Assembly (NCBI GenBank): GCA_030054835.1
Contig: JASGVS010000010.1
Coordinates: forward strand, 62,001 to 126,000
DNA from: UBA3910 sp002391465
GTDB taxonomy: Bacteria; Bacillota; Limnochordia; Darwinibacteriales; Darwinibacteriaceae
Length of the DNA: 64,000 nucleotides
Direction: 5' to 3'
Under the pieces are notes generated by a model that was not told the DNA's origin, searched no databases, and worked only from the letters and a program-made list of their open reading frames with translations. The position numbers were made by a program, and so were the translations under genes. Below are positions 25,656 to 33,385 of this stretch, piece after piece (position 1 is the stretch's first letter; each line of letters starts with the position of its first letter).

Positions 25656-25684
25656 ATACTACCACACCGTGGACTGTCGGTCAA
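25656..25684 (-). promoter_or_regulatory. Promoter of the riboswitch RNA
   Basis: TTGACC (25679-25684) and TAGTAT (25656-25661) on the minus strand are exactly 17 bases apart, placing the transcript start about 20 bases before the riboswitch core. It lies after the stop of the hypothetical gene at 25767, so the riboswitch RNA is an independent transcript. Confidence 0.65.
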
Positions 25685-25766
25685 GGGACAGGAAACACAA
25701 TTTTACCCATTTACTGTAACATTAGTGCTGTTCCCCAATTAAGAAGTAAAGAAAAACGTGACAAGA

Positions 25767-26093
25767 TCAGTCCTGGTCTATCGTGAGCATCCGCTTCCCA
25801 CTTTGGGAATGGGATTTGATCAGACCGTACACCAACTTATCTTCCTCGATTCCCGCCAGGTAAAGAATATCTATCACCTCAACCACCATCTGAACACTGG
25901 CTCCGTCCATCAGTATGGCCGAATCTTCGCAGGTGTAATCCAAATCTGCAAATTTGTCCACTGCATCGGAATGACTGGAACCTAAGGCGTTCAGAACCTT
26001 TTCCTGCCCGGCACTCAGGGCACTCACACCAACTCTGTCCCCTCTGGCAACATTTCGACCCGTGACGCTTTGCGCCCCTAGAAGCATCACCAA
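25767..26093 (-). CDS. Small hypothetical protein downstream of a diguanylate cyclase
   Basis: Frame of about 104-108 residues starting 10 bases after the cyclase stop; start could be TTG 26093, GTG 26090 or ATG 26087, none with a strong ribosome site. Composition is protein-like (VQMVVEVIDILYLAGIEEDKLVYGL) without cysteines pairs, signal or membrane segment, and with no family I recognise. Its position suggests co-transcription with the cyclase, perhaps as a remnant or a small partner. It may be non-coding. Confidence 0.4.
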   Translation of the reverse strand: MVMLLGAQSVTGRNVARGDRVGVSALSAGQEKVLNALGSSHSDAVDKFADLDYTCEDSAILMDGASVQMVVEVIDILYLAGIEEDKLVYGLIKSHSQSGKRMLTIDQD

Positions 26094-26103
26094 TTTGTCG
26101 TAA

Positions 26104-27204
26104 TCAACTTACAACCCTATCCTTACCACCAGACTTGGCCCTTAGCAGCATTTCATCCGCTCGCCGCAGCAGCAGCTGTTTGGTATCGCCCTTCTCATAG
26201 GCTGCAACCCCAAAACTGCAGCTTATCTTCTTGGGAACATCCAAGGCCAGGGAGCCAATGGCGGCCCTGATCCTTTCAGCCAGCCCCTCTGCCGCGGCCA
26301 GGTCTGTGTTGGGCAAAAGCAGCGCGAACTCGTCACCACCCCACCTAGCAAACACATCCGCCTTCCGGATAACAGCACTCACCGCCCTGGCAGCCTCCTG
26401 CAGCACCCCATCACCTGCAATGTGCCCAAAATTGTCGTTTATTCCCTTGAAATCGTCAATATCAAATAGGATCAAGGTTAGGGGATTATTGTACCGTTCT
26501 GAGAAATTCAGCCATTCATCTAACGCGTCATCGAACTTCTTACGGTTGAAAACACCTGTGAGGGTATCCTGCACAGATAGTTCCGCAAGTTCCTTTCTCG
26601 CTTTAAACGCCCTCCGCTTATTTACTTCAGTCCACCAGAAATTTATGCTGCCATACAAGAGGAGGATCGTTTGATAAGCAACAATCCGATACAGCTCATT
26701 GGCTTGAAGTCCCGCCAGTTTTCTGCTGGGGCCGAGGAAAAAGGCGAGACTAAAGGCGATGGCAACAAGCTGGGAGAGAACGAGTCTGTTGGGCAGGAGG
26801 AAAAGCGCCATGGTTATAACCAGTAGGCCGAGGATGCTGAAATAGTTGAGGGACTGATACTGTCTTAAGGTCAATAGGTAGGTAACTACCATTGAGATTT
26901 GAAAGAAAGTGACCAGGTAAACCAAGTGCTTGTGCTTGGTTATACGCCGAGCAGTGAAGGAAACTGCTATAGAAAGAAAAATAAACACCAGCCTGATGGG
27001 TGTTATTTTCATAAACAGTCCTGTATTTCGTTCGGTGAAATAACTGTTCGCGAGAAAAAGGGCGAGGAGCGCGCCACAAAAGAGGGCAATATAGGCAGTC
27101 CAATGTGCCGATCTACCCAGACTGTCCTCCCAGAACTCATCTTCGAGAGACTTGTCCCCAAACTCGCCAAACAACGACAATCTATACCTATTCTCGCTCT
27201 CCAT
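26104..27204 (-). CDS. Membrane-bound diguanylate cyclase (GGDEF)
   Basis: About 366 residues: a short cytoplasmic N-terminus, six or so membrane segments (about residues 30-200, e.g. AYIALFCGALLALFLA and LGLLVITMALFLLP), then a GGDEF domain (QDTLTGVFNRKKF, DIDDFKGINDNFGH, RWGGDEF) with an inhibitory RxxD (RKAD) site five residues ahead. All catalytic residues are present, so it should make c-di-GMP from GTP. ATG 27204 follows GGGGT by eight bases; GTG 27252 would lie at the predicted transcript start (extended -10 TGGTACAAT near 27264) and is less likely. Confidence 0.88.
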   Translation of the reverse strand: MESENRYRLSLFGEFGDKSLEDEFWEDSLGRSAHWTAYIALFCGALLALFLANSYFTERNTGLFMKITPIRLVFIFLSIAVSFTARRITKHKHLVYLVTFFQISMVVTYLLTLRQYQSLNYFSILGLLVITMALFLLPNRLVLSQLVAIAFSLAFFLGPSRKLAGLQANELYRIVAYQTILLLYGSINFWWTEVNKRRAFKARKELAELSVQDTLTGVFNRKKFDDALDEWLNFSERYNNPLTLILFDIDDFKGINDNFGHIAGDGVLQEAARAVSAVIRKADVFARWGGDEFALLLPNTDLAAAEGLAERIRAAIGSLALDVPKKISCSFGVAAYEKGDTKQLLLRRADEMLLRAKSGGKDRVVS

Positions 27205-27319
27205 TTCTCTGACCCCTAGTTCCGTTTTGAACCTACTCAGCACAGCAACCACGGTTGTCTTCTAGGAAAATTGTACCATGTGGGCGGCAGAAAATGAAGG
27301 GGCTGGCAATTAAAGCTTG

Positions 27320-27970
27320 TCAGTTTTTCAGCGAGCTGAACGCCCGGAGGGCGTTGAGCAGAAAACCGCCGCCGAACACGAACAAGAGTCCACCCAGGCA
27401 TACAACAAGCAACCGATACGCCTTTCCCTGGAAAAAGGACCTGGCCCGATCCACGAGGGCAGCCACAAAGCCATACCAGGTTATATCCGCCAAAATGTGG
27501 CCGAAATAAACGAGAACAATTCCAAGGAGGCCAAAGCGACTGTAAGCACTCATAATCAACCCTAAACCAACCACTGCCCACCAGAGAAGAAAGTAAGGGT
27601 TGCCAAGACTCAAGGCTGCACCGGCCAAAATTAGGCCTCCGCGACTGCGCTCCTTCCCTTCCTGCTCCAGTACAAGCTCCGCTCGTCCCCCAACGCCGTC
27701 TTTGATCATCCCCCAGCCTAGATAGAGAAGGAGCAGTCCGCCGAAAAGTCCAATTGCAATCTGGACTGAATTTGAACTAAGGGAGTTGCCAAAACCGAAA
27801 AACAGCGCAACAACCAGCGCCAGTTCCAACAGCACATGGCCTAAAGGCACAAGCATGGCCGTTTTGGCACCATACTTGAGACTACGCTCAATCGTATAGG
27901 TCAAAAGGGATCCGGGCATAACCGCACCGGAATAGCCAATCAACAGGGACTGAAAAAACACTCCCAACAC
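27320..27970 (-). CDS. LysE/RhtB-family exporter
   Basis: A 216-residue membrane protein with six hydrophobic segments and the LysE-type N-terminal motif SGAVMPGSLLTYTIERSL, plus LSLGNPYFLLWWAVVG in the middle. The family exports amino acids. GTG 27970 is preceded by GAGGTGA. It is the last gene of the aromatic operon, 16 bases after the chorismate mutase-like gene, so export of an aromatic amino acid or a related product is a fair inference. Confidence 0.85.
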   Translation of the reverse strand: MLGVFFQSLLIGYSGAVMPGSLLTYTIERSLKYGAKTAMLVPLGHVLLELALVVALFFGFGNSLSSNSVQIAIGLFGGLLLLYLGWGMIKDGVGGRAELVLEQEGKERSRGGLILAGAALSLGNPYFLLWWAVVGLGLIMSAYSRFGLLGIVLVYFGHILADITWYGFVAALVDRARSFFQGKAYRLLVVCLGGLLFVFGGGFLLNALRAFSSLKN

Positions 27971-27986
27971 TCATCTCACCTCGCCA

Positions 27987-28802
27987 CTAAGCTAAACTCT
28001 CCACCGAATACCAGCCCAACAGCCGCAATTCACCGCATTCCTTTTCCAGCTGGTACAAAACCCGGAGGATCTCCTCCTCTTCTGGCCTGGCCAAAAGCTC
28101 AAGGAATATTGACCCTGCCAGACACTCCAATCTAGCCGCAGTCAGACCGCAATCTGCCAAGATTGACAAAACCCAGGCCAGAACCCCTTTGCTCTCCGAA
28201 ACAGAAAGGAGTAAACTGAGCCTGGAAGCCTCCTCGACCAGAGTGAACTCAGTTCCTACCAACAAAAGACGCGATCTTCCGCCTAATCCATAGGCTTTGT
28301 TAATGAAAAGCCCAGCCTGATCCAACAGAAGATATGTTTCTACCATGTCTTCAACGGGTATGAGCGCCGTATCTGCATTGCCAGCCAACACACTCTGCAC
28401 TGCTTCCAAACTACTGTTCACAACTGTTGGGTGCAAACCTGGCAGTAAGTCTTCACCTTTAACAAGCGGACCTGGCACAAAGACGGCTCGTTCAATGCGA
28501 GTTTCTTTGCCGGCCAATCTTAACTGCTGAGGTAACTGCCACTGGTCATCGTCTGCCATAAGCAGTTCGTATTGGCGCTTCCGGGATAGGCGGAGCAGCG
28601 TCTGCAGGAAAACCCGCTCATGGCCCGCAAGACCGGCAAGAAGTTCTTCTTCCCGCCTGCGATCGAGCACAGGCTTTCCCGTACCCCTTTTATGTTCAGC
28701 AACCTCCTCCACAACCTCCATCCGCTGCCTGAATAGGTCAAGTAAGCTTCCGGTCAGTTGGGATAGCTCAGCACGGAGAACTGAAAAGCCACCGTCAGAC
28801 AT
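27987..28802 (-). CDS. Chorismate mutase with degenerate prephenate dehydratase and ACT regions
   Basis: A 271-residue protein. Residues about 5-80 are an AroQ-type chorismate mutase (LDLFRQRMEVVEEVAEHKRGTGKPVLDRRREEELL). Residues about 130-190 resemble the second lobe of prephenate dehydratase (SLEAVQSVLAGNADTALIPVEDM), but the first lobe (GPxGT region) and the TRF-type catalytic motif are absent. The last 70 residues resemble an ACT domain (SKGVLAWVLSILADCGLTAARLECL) without the ESRP motif. P-proteins are usually about 360-390 residues. It probably keeps mutase activity; dehydratase activity is doubtful. GGAGGG precedes the ATG, 12 bases after aroC. Confidence 0.75.
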   Translation of the reverse strand: MSDGGFSVLRAELSQLTGSLLDLFRQRMEVVEEVAEHKRGTGKPVLDRRREEELLAGLAGHERVFLQTLLRLSRKRQYELLMADDDQWQLPQQLRLAGKETRIERAVFVPGPLVKGEDLLPGLHPTVVNSSLEAVQSVLAGNADTALIPVEDMVETYLLLDQAGLFINKAYGLGGRSRLLLVGTEFTLVEEASRLSLLLSVSESKGVLAWVLSILADCGLTAARLECLAGSIFLELLARPEEEEILRVLYQLEKECGELRLLGWYSVESLA

Positions 28803-28814
28803 AATCCCACCCTC

Positions 28815-29927
28815 CTAATCCAGCCAAAACGGCCCCTGCACGCCAAAGGCGACAAGTAACAGGTCCAAAAGCCCGATGGCAACCGCCGCCTCAACCACAG
28901 GCACCGCCCTTGGTACAATACAGGGATCGTGCCGTCCCGTATCAACCACAGTAGTTGGCTCACCGGTACGGAGGTCCACACTGGCTTGGGGTTGGCTCAA
29001 GGTGGCAGTCGGTTTAATTCCAACGTTGACCACAATTGGCATACCGTTGGTTATGCCGCCGTTAATTCCCCCTGCCCGGTTTGTGGCTGTACCCACTCTG
29101 CCCACTGCATCGATCAGGAAGGAATCATTATTTTCCGAACCCCGCAGCTTGCTGGAGGCGAATCCTGCCCCGAAGGATACACCCATAACGGCGGGAATGC
29201 CGTGGAGAATGGAGGAAAGCGTGGCCTTCACTCCTCCGAAAAGGGGATCGCCCACTCCCGCAGGCATACCCAAGGCAATGCATTCGATGATGCCCCCCAC
29301 CGAGTCCCCTTCTTCCCGCACCAGTTCTATCAGCTCAACCATTTTCCTGCCCTGCTCATCGGAAAAAACAGGGAATCTCTTTGCTGCAACTGCAGCCAGG
29401 TCAGCCCCGGTAATTTGGGTAGAGTCTAAAACCTGGTCTAGGATTTCCCCTATTGCCGCAATGCGTGCTCCCACAAAGATGTTCCGTTCAGACAAGATCT
29501 GTTTCGCGACGGCACCGGCAAAACACAAACCTGCCGTTAAACGACCGGAAAAGTGACCACCGCCACGAGGGTCGTTAAAGCCGTGGTAGCGCATCTTACC
29601 GGTGTAATCGGCATGGCTGGGCCGGGGTATTCTCGCCCGATCTCTATAATCCTCCGGCCTGGCATCTTTGTTTTCGATCACAGCACAGAGGGGCGTTCCG
29701 CAGGTCCGCCCGCGATAAAGACCAGACAGAATGTGCGGCTCGTCAGTCTCCTTCCGAGCAGTAGACCAAGAACTTCGTCCCGGTGCCCGCCTTGCCAGAA
29801 AGGAGGCCGCCTCTTCTAGATCGACTTTTTGCCCAGGGGGCAGGCCGTCAAGGACCACGCCCACTGCTGGGCCGTGTGACTCGCCAAAAAGACTGATTTT
29901 CAACTGCTTACCCCAGATCGATCCCAC
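28815..29927 (-). CDS. aroC: Chorismate synthase
   Basis: A 370-residue flavoenzyme that makes chorismate from EPSP. Signatures: SLFGESHGPAVGVVLDGLPPG at the N-terminus, SHADYTGKMRYHGFNDPRGGGHFSGR near residue 105 and RAGGINGGITNG near 290. GTG 29927 is placed eight bases after AGGAGG; the frame overlaps the end of aroA, so translation is likely coupled. Confidence 0.95.
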   Translation of the reverse strand: MGSIWGKQLKISLFGESHGPAVGVVLDGLPPGQKVDLEEAASFLARRAPGRSSWSTARKETDEPHILSGLYRGRTCGTPLCAVIENKDARPEDYRDRARIPRPSHADYTGKMRYHGFNDPRGGGHFSGRLTAGLCFAGAVAKQILSERNIFVGARIAAIGEILDQVLDSTQITGADLAAVAAKRFPVFSDEQGRKMVELIELVREEGDSVGGIIECIALGMPAGVGDPLFGGVKATLSSILHGIPAVMGVSFGAGFASSKLRGSENNDSFLIDAVGRVGTATNRAGGINGGITNGMPIVVNVGIKPTATLSQPQASVDLRTGEPTTVVDTGRHDPCIVPRAVPVVEAAVAIGLLDLLLVAFGVQGPFWLD

Positions 29928-31143
29928 GGACAGCACCTCCTAAACGCTTCAGTTCGCTGAAAAAGTGAGGATAGGATTTCCGTACCGCTTCTGCCCCCTC
30001 AATCAGCACCCCGTCCTCCGTCTGCAGAGCTACTATGGCCAGAGCCATGGCGATCCGGTGATCGCCGTGTGAGTCGGCAGTCCCACCCATTATGGGCTTA
30101 CCGCCTGTGATTATCAACTGCTCCGCACCTTCCTCCACGGCAGCACCTAGTTTTCTAAGCTCCACCGCGAGGGCATGGAGCCGATCGCTTTCCTTCAGCC
30201 GCAGCCGTCCCGCGCCTGAAAGCACAGTTCGGCCCACGCGGCAGCAGGCGGCCACCGCAAGGGGCGGGACTAAATCGGGAACCTGACTCACATCGATCTC
30301 TATCTCCCTATCACTCTCGGGCCTGAGCCGGGCTAACAGCTCGAGAATTACCCTATCCCCCTGAACGCTGTCAGGATTCAGCCCACGAACTTCCACGCCA
30401 TGGCCTAAATAACGGGCAACAAGCCAAAAGGCCGCCTGGGAGTAGTCGCCTTCTACAGTGAGGGATTCTGCAGGCAGGCAATACCGCTGGTTACCCGGTA
30501 CAAGCCAACCCTTGAGTTCTCCCCCGTCCGCAATAATCCGGTCAACCACGATACCGAACTGTTCCAGCACACTTTCTGTGATTGCTGCGTACGGTTCAGA
30601 TTCCAAGGGAGAAGTGAGCCAAATTTCGCTGTTGCCAGTCAGCAGTGGCAGAGCGAAGAGCAAACCGGTAACATATTGTGAACTGACCGAGCCCGGAACA
30701 TAGTAAGTGGAGCCCACCAGCTGCCCACGCAGCTTAAGGGGCAGGCAGCCTTGGGCGGGAAAGTTCAGGTCAACGCCTTTCCCTGCCATAATCTCCCCGT
30801 ATTCCCGCAGTGGGCGCCTGCTTAGAGTCGCCTCTCCTGTAAACAAGACCGTTTTTCCCAAAGCAGCCGCAATGGGCACAAGAAACCGCAAGGTGGAAGC
30901 GGACTCACCACAGTCAAGCAGGACGGGTTCGCTGTCCTGGTCCAATAGGGCACGGATAGAGCGGATCGTTGCCGCCAAATCCTCCGATGTTCCTTCATCT
31001 ACTCCCTGCACCAGTTTAACTCCTGAACCGTTCTCAACCGCCAACGATCCAGCTATTAACAGTCGGTGGGCAATGCTTTTGCTGGGAGGTACGGTAACAA
31101 CCCCCTGTAGAGAGCTGGGACCCACAAAAACGTTATTCACCAC
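29908..31143 (-). CDS. aroA: 3-Phosphoshikimate 1-carboxyvinyltransferase (EPSP synthase)
   Basis: A 411-residue enzyme that transfers the enolpyruvyl group of PEP to shikimate 3-phosphate. Motifs: PPSKSIAHRLLIAGSLA at residue 19, LDCGESASTLRFLVPIAAALG near 98, LKESDRLHALAVELRKLG near 320 and DSHGDHRIAMALAI near 358. GTG 31143 (or 31140) follows GGGAGG and overlaps the end of aroB. No shikimate kinase, dehydroquinase or shikimate dehydrogenase is in this operon. Confidence 0.95.
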   Translation of the reverse strand: MVNNVFVGPSSLQGVVTVPPSKSIAHRLLIAGSLAVENGSGVKLVQGVDEGTSEDLAATIRSIRALLDQDSEPVLLDCGESASTLRFLVPIAAALGKTVLFTGEATLSRRPLREYGEIMAGKGVDLNFPAQGCLPLKLRGQLVGSTYYVPGSVSSQYVTGLLFALPLLTGNSEIWLTSPLESEPYAAITESVLEQFGIVVDRIIADGGELKGWLVPGNQRYCLPAESLTVEGDYSQAAFWLVARYLGHGVEVRGLNPDSVQGDRVILELLARLRPESDREIEIDVSQVPDLVPPLAVAACCRVGRTVLSGAGRLRLKESDRLHALAVELRKLGAAVEEGAEQLIITGGKPIMGGTADSHGDHRIAMALAIVALQTEDGVLIEGAEAVRKSYPHFFSELKRLGGAVRGIDLG

Positions 31144-32194
31144 TCCACACCTCCCCCAAAAGCTGCTCTAATTTGCCTATGGCAATGGGTTTCAGGAGAG
31201 ACAGGCCTATCTTCTGCAGTAAAACAAACTGAACTTCACTGCCCCACCGCTTTTTGTCACTGGCGAGGGCGGGAACGAGCTTCTCAAGTGGAATCTCACT
31301 TTCAGTGGGCAATCCCCATTTTTCCAAAAGACGCACCAAGCGGGATCTAACCTCCCGTTCTGTTACATCTAGCCTTTCCCCTATCTTCAGTGCAGTCACC
31401 ATACCTATAGCTACTGCTTCGCCGTGGGTGTATCGACTGAATTTCGTTGCCTGTTCTAAGGCATGACCGATGGTGTGGCCGAAGTTGAGAAGGTTCCGCT
31501 CCCCCTTGTCCCTTTCATCCCTAGCCACTACTTCCGCTTTGAGCTGGACGGAGCGGTAGACAAGTTCAGCCAAATCTACCTCTTCCCTTTCCAACGCGGA
31601 AAAAAGGGCTTCGTCGAATAGGCAGCCGTATTTGATCACTTCTGCCATACCTTCCGCAAACCGCCTCGGCTCCAGGGTCTGGAGCGTTTTCAGATCGGCC
31701 ACGACAGCCTTGGGAGGGTAAAATGCGCCTACCATGTTCTTGCCAAAGGGCAGATCAATACCCGTCTTACCGCCCACTGCCGCATCCACTTGGGCCAAGA
31801 GGGTGGTTGGTACCTGCAGATGGGCCACGCCCCGCAGGTAGGTGGCAGCTGCAAAACCGGCCAAATCCCCCACAACTCCACCGCCTAGGGCAATAACGCC
31901 GTCGATGCGGGAAAGGTGTGCGGCGTGGCAAGCGTTATAGAGGGAGTACAGTGTGTCTAGGGTTTTGCTTTCCTCACCGGGATTAATGATCACGCTTTCC
32001 ACCTCAAAGCCCAGTTCAACTAGGGAAGTGCGGCAGGGATCAAGGTAAAGGCGTGCAACGTTCTGGTCGGTGACAATAAGCGCGCGCCTACCCGGCCAGG
32101 CAGTGCGGGCGATTTCTCCCACGCGGGAGAGAAGTCCACTTCCGATCAGGACAGGGTACTCTCCCACTGCAGAACTTACGTTAACCCTTTTCAC
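31133..32194 (-). CDS. aroB: 3-Dehydroquinate synthase
   Basis: A 353-residue NAD- and Zn-dependent enzyme that cyclises DAHP. Seen are GEESKTLDT, ALGGGVVGDLAGFAAATYLRG (NAD loop), VPTTLLAQVDAAVGGKTGIDLPFGKN, AEVIKYG and the metal ligands in NFGHTIGHALE near residue 245. GTG 32194 follows AAAGGGG, 12 bases after the DAHP synthase gene. Confidence 0.95.
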   Translation of the reverse strand: MKRVNVSSAVGEYPVLIGSGLLSRVGEIARTAWPGRRALIVTDQNVARLYLDPCRTSLVELGFEVESVIINPGEESKTLDTLYSLYNACHAAHLSRIDGVIALGGGVVGDLAGFAAATYLRGVAHLQVPTTLLAQVDAAVGGKTGIDLPFGKNMVGAFYPPKAVVADLKTLQTLEPRRFAEGMAEVIKYGCLFDEALFSALEREEVDLAELVYRSVQLKAEVVARDERDKGERNLLNFGHTIGHALEQATKFSRYTHGEAVAIGMVTALKIGERLDVTEREVRSRLVRLLEKWGLPTESEIPLEKLVPALASDKKRWGSEVQFVLLQKIGLSLLKPIAIGKLEQLLGEVWSGE

Positions 32195-32206
32195 ACAACC
32201 ACCCCT

Positions 32207-33220
32207 TTACAGGCTGCGGCCCACCGCAGCAGCTACCGCCCTTAGTTTGGCAAACAGATCTGCAAATTGGGCCGGCGTCAAAGACTGGGCTCCATCGGAT
32301 AGGGCTGCAGGAGGATTGTGGTGCACTTCGATCAATAGTCCATCGGCACCGGCAGCCACGGCAGCCAAGGAGAGGGGTTCAACTAACCAAGCACTGCCCC
32401 CTGCATGGCTTGGGTCGACAAAAACGGGTAGGTGGGTCAGGCGTTTCAGCACGGGAATTGCACTGATATCCAAGGTGTTGCGGGTTGCCGTTTCAAAGGT
32501 ACGGATTCCCCGCTCGCAGAGGATAACTTGGCTGTTTCCACCTTTGAGGATATACTCTGCGGACATGAGTAGTTCAGCTAGAGTATTGGCAAAGCCCCGC
32601 TTGAGCAAAATGGGCTTGTCCGTCTTGCCCAGCTCCTTTAGAAGCTCGAAATTCTGCATGCTGCGGGCCCCGACCTGAATAACGTCTACGCAGACCAGAA
32701 AATCATCCAGGTAAGTGATATCTGTAATCTCCGATATTACAGGCAGGCCGTTTTCCGCTGCCACTTCTTTTAAGTACCGCAGCCCATCCCTCTCCAATCC
32801 CTGGAAGGAGTAGGGAGAAGTGCGCGGTTTGAAGGCGCCTCCGCGCAGCAGCCTAGCGCCTGCCGCCTTTACTCCTTGGGCAGTGGTGTTCAGCTGCTCC
32901 TTTGATTCAACTGAGCAGGGCCCGGCGCCAATCACTAGCTGGCTACCGCCAATCACTACATCGCCCAATTCTACCAGCGTATCCTGGGGATGAGAGCGGC
33001 GGTCGGCCAGTTTGTAGCGTTCCCGGACCTGAATGACTCGCTCCACACCGGGCAGAAGACCAAGTCTTTCCGGCTCAAGCTGGCTCGTATCGCCTAAAAG
33101 AACGATGATAGTCGAACCTTCCCCCGCGATAGCCTGAGGGTTTACACCCAATTTTGCTAGGTCTTGGCAGAGTTGATCCACGTGTGCTTTTGTTATATTC
33201 TCTTTGAGGATGATCAGCAT
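32207..33220 (-). CDS. aroF: DAHP synthase, type I-beta with N-terminal regulatory domain
   Basis: A 337-residue enzyme that joins PEP and erythrose 4-phosphate. Residues 1-70 form the ferredoxin-like domain (MLIILKENITKAHVDQLC) known from Thermotoga and Bacillota enzymes, where it mediates feedback inhibition by tyrosine or phenylalanine. The catalytic barrel has IGAGPCSVESKEQL, LLRGGAFKPRTSPYSFQG, LLKRGFANTLAE and FVDPSHAGGSAWLVEPL. ATG 33220 lies six bases after GGGGG; an ATG six bases earlier overlaps that site. It opens the aromatic operon, so flux and expression are controlled here. Confidence 0.93.
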   Translation of the reverse strand: MLIILKENITKAHVDQLCQDLAKLGVNPQAIAGEGSTIIVLLGDTSQLEPERLGLLPGVERVIQVRERYKLADRRSHPQDTLVELGDVVIGGSQLVIGAGPCSVESKEQLNTTAQGVKAAGARLLRGGAFKPRTSPYSFQGLERDGLRYLKEVAAENGLPVISEITDITYLDDFLVCVDVIQVGARSMQNFELLKELGKTDKPILLKRGFANTLAELLMSAEYILKGGNSQVILCERGIRTFETATRNTLDISAIPVLKRLTHLPVFVDPSHAGGSAWLVEPLSLAAVAAGADGLLIEVHHNPPAALSDGAQSLTPAQFADLFAKLRAVAAAVGRSL

Positions 33221-33226
33221 CTCCAT

Positions 33227-33385
33227 CCCCCTTTCCTGTAGATACTTCTCTATTCATAGGTCCAGCCCTGTCCCCCGTGGGAGAAGGATTTCACAGGGCA
33301 TAATGAGAAGAGGTTCATATGTATTATACATTACTGGGGCCGGACAAAACCGGTCTCTAAGATTTTTCAGCAGGAGGATGTACTT
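33227..33385. promoter_or_regulatory. Divergent promoter region between aro operon and DUF1576 gene
   Basis: ATGTATTATACAT-like sequence at 33319-33331 gives a TATAAT -10 on the minus strand and TATTAT/TATACA on the plus strand, so the two divergent transcripts probably start from overlapping promoters; -35 boxes are weak. The minus-strand leader holds the GCCCTGT/ACAGGGC hairpin. Confidence 0.4.
33250..33318 (-). CDS. Possible aromatic-rich leader peptide of the aro operon
   Basis: A 22-codon frame (MNLFSLCPVKSFSHGGQGW plus TYE) lies upstream of the DAHP synthase gene and contains two Phe, one Trp and one Tyr codon; it overlaps an inverted repeat GCCCTGT...ACAGGGC (about 33266-33301). That resembles a leader peptide for attenuation. 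Against it, there is no ribosome site and the TATAAT at 33323-33328 would put the transcript start at the ATG itself, so it would have to be leaderless. Confidence 0.25.
   Translation of the reverse strand: MNLFSLCPVKSFSHGGQGWTYE

Larger units (their letters stand above)
25182..25766. other. 585-base region without a recognised protein gene
   Basis: This gap between the hemerythrin and a small hypothetical gene holds, on the minus strand, a promoter, a c-di-GMP-I riboswitch and about 300 bases that end in a strong terminator. I found no convincing protein in any frame: one candidate of 22 codons after the riboswitch lacks a ribosome site, and a longer minus-strand frame beginning with TTG at 25385 runs past the terminator and antisense to the hemerythrin gene. 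Confidence 0.7.

Noticed and set aside
25479..25742. Plus-strand frame of 87 codons antisense to the c-di-GMP riboswitch
   Set aside because: It covers the structured riboswitch and its promoter, has no ribosome site and no protein-like motif.
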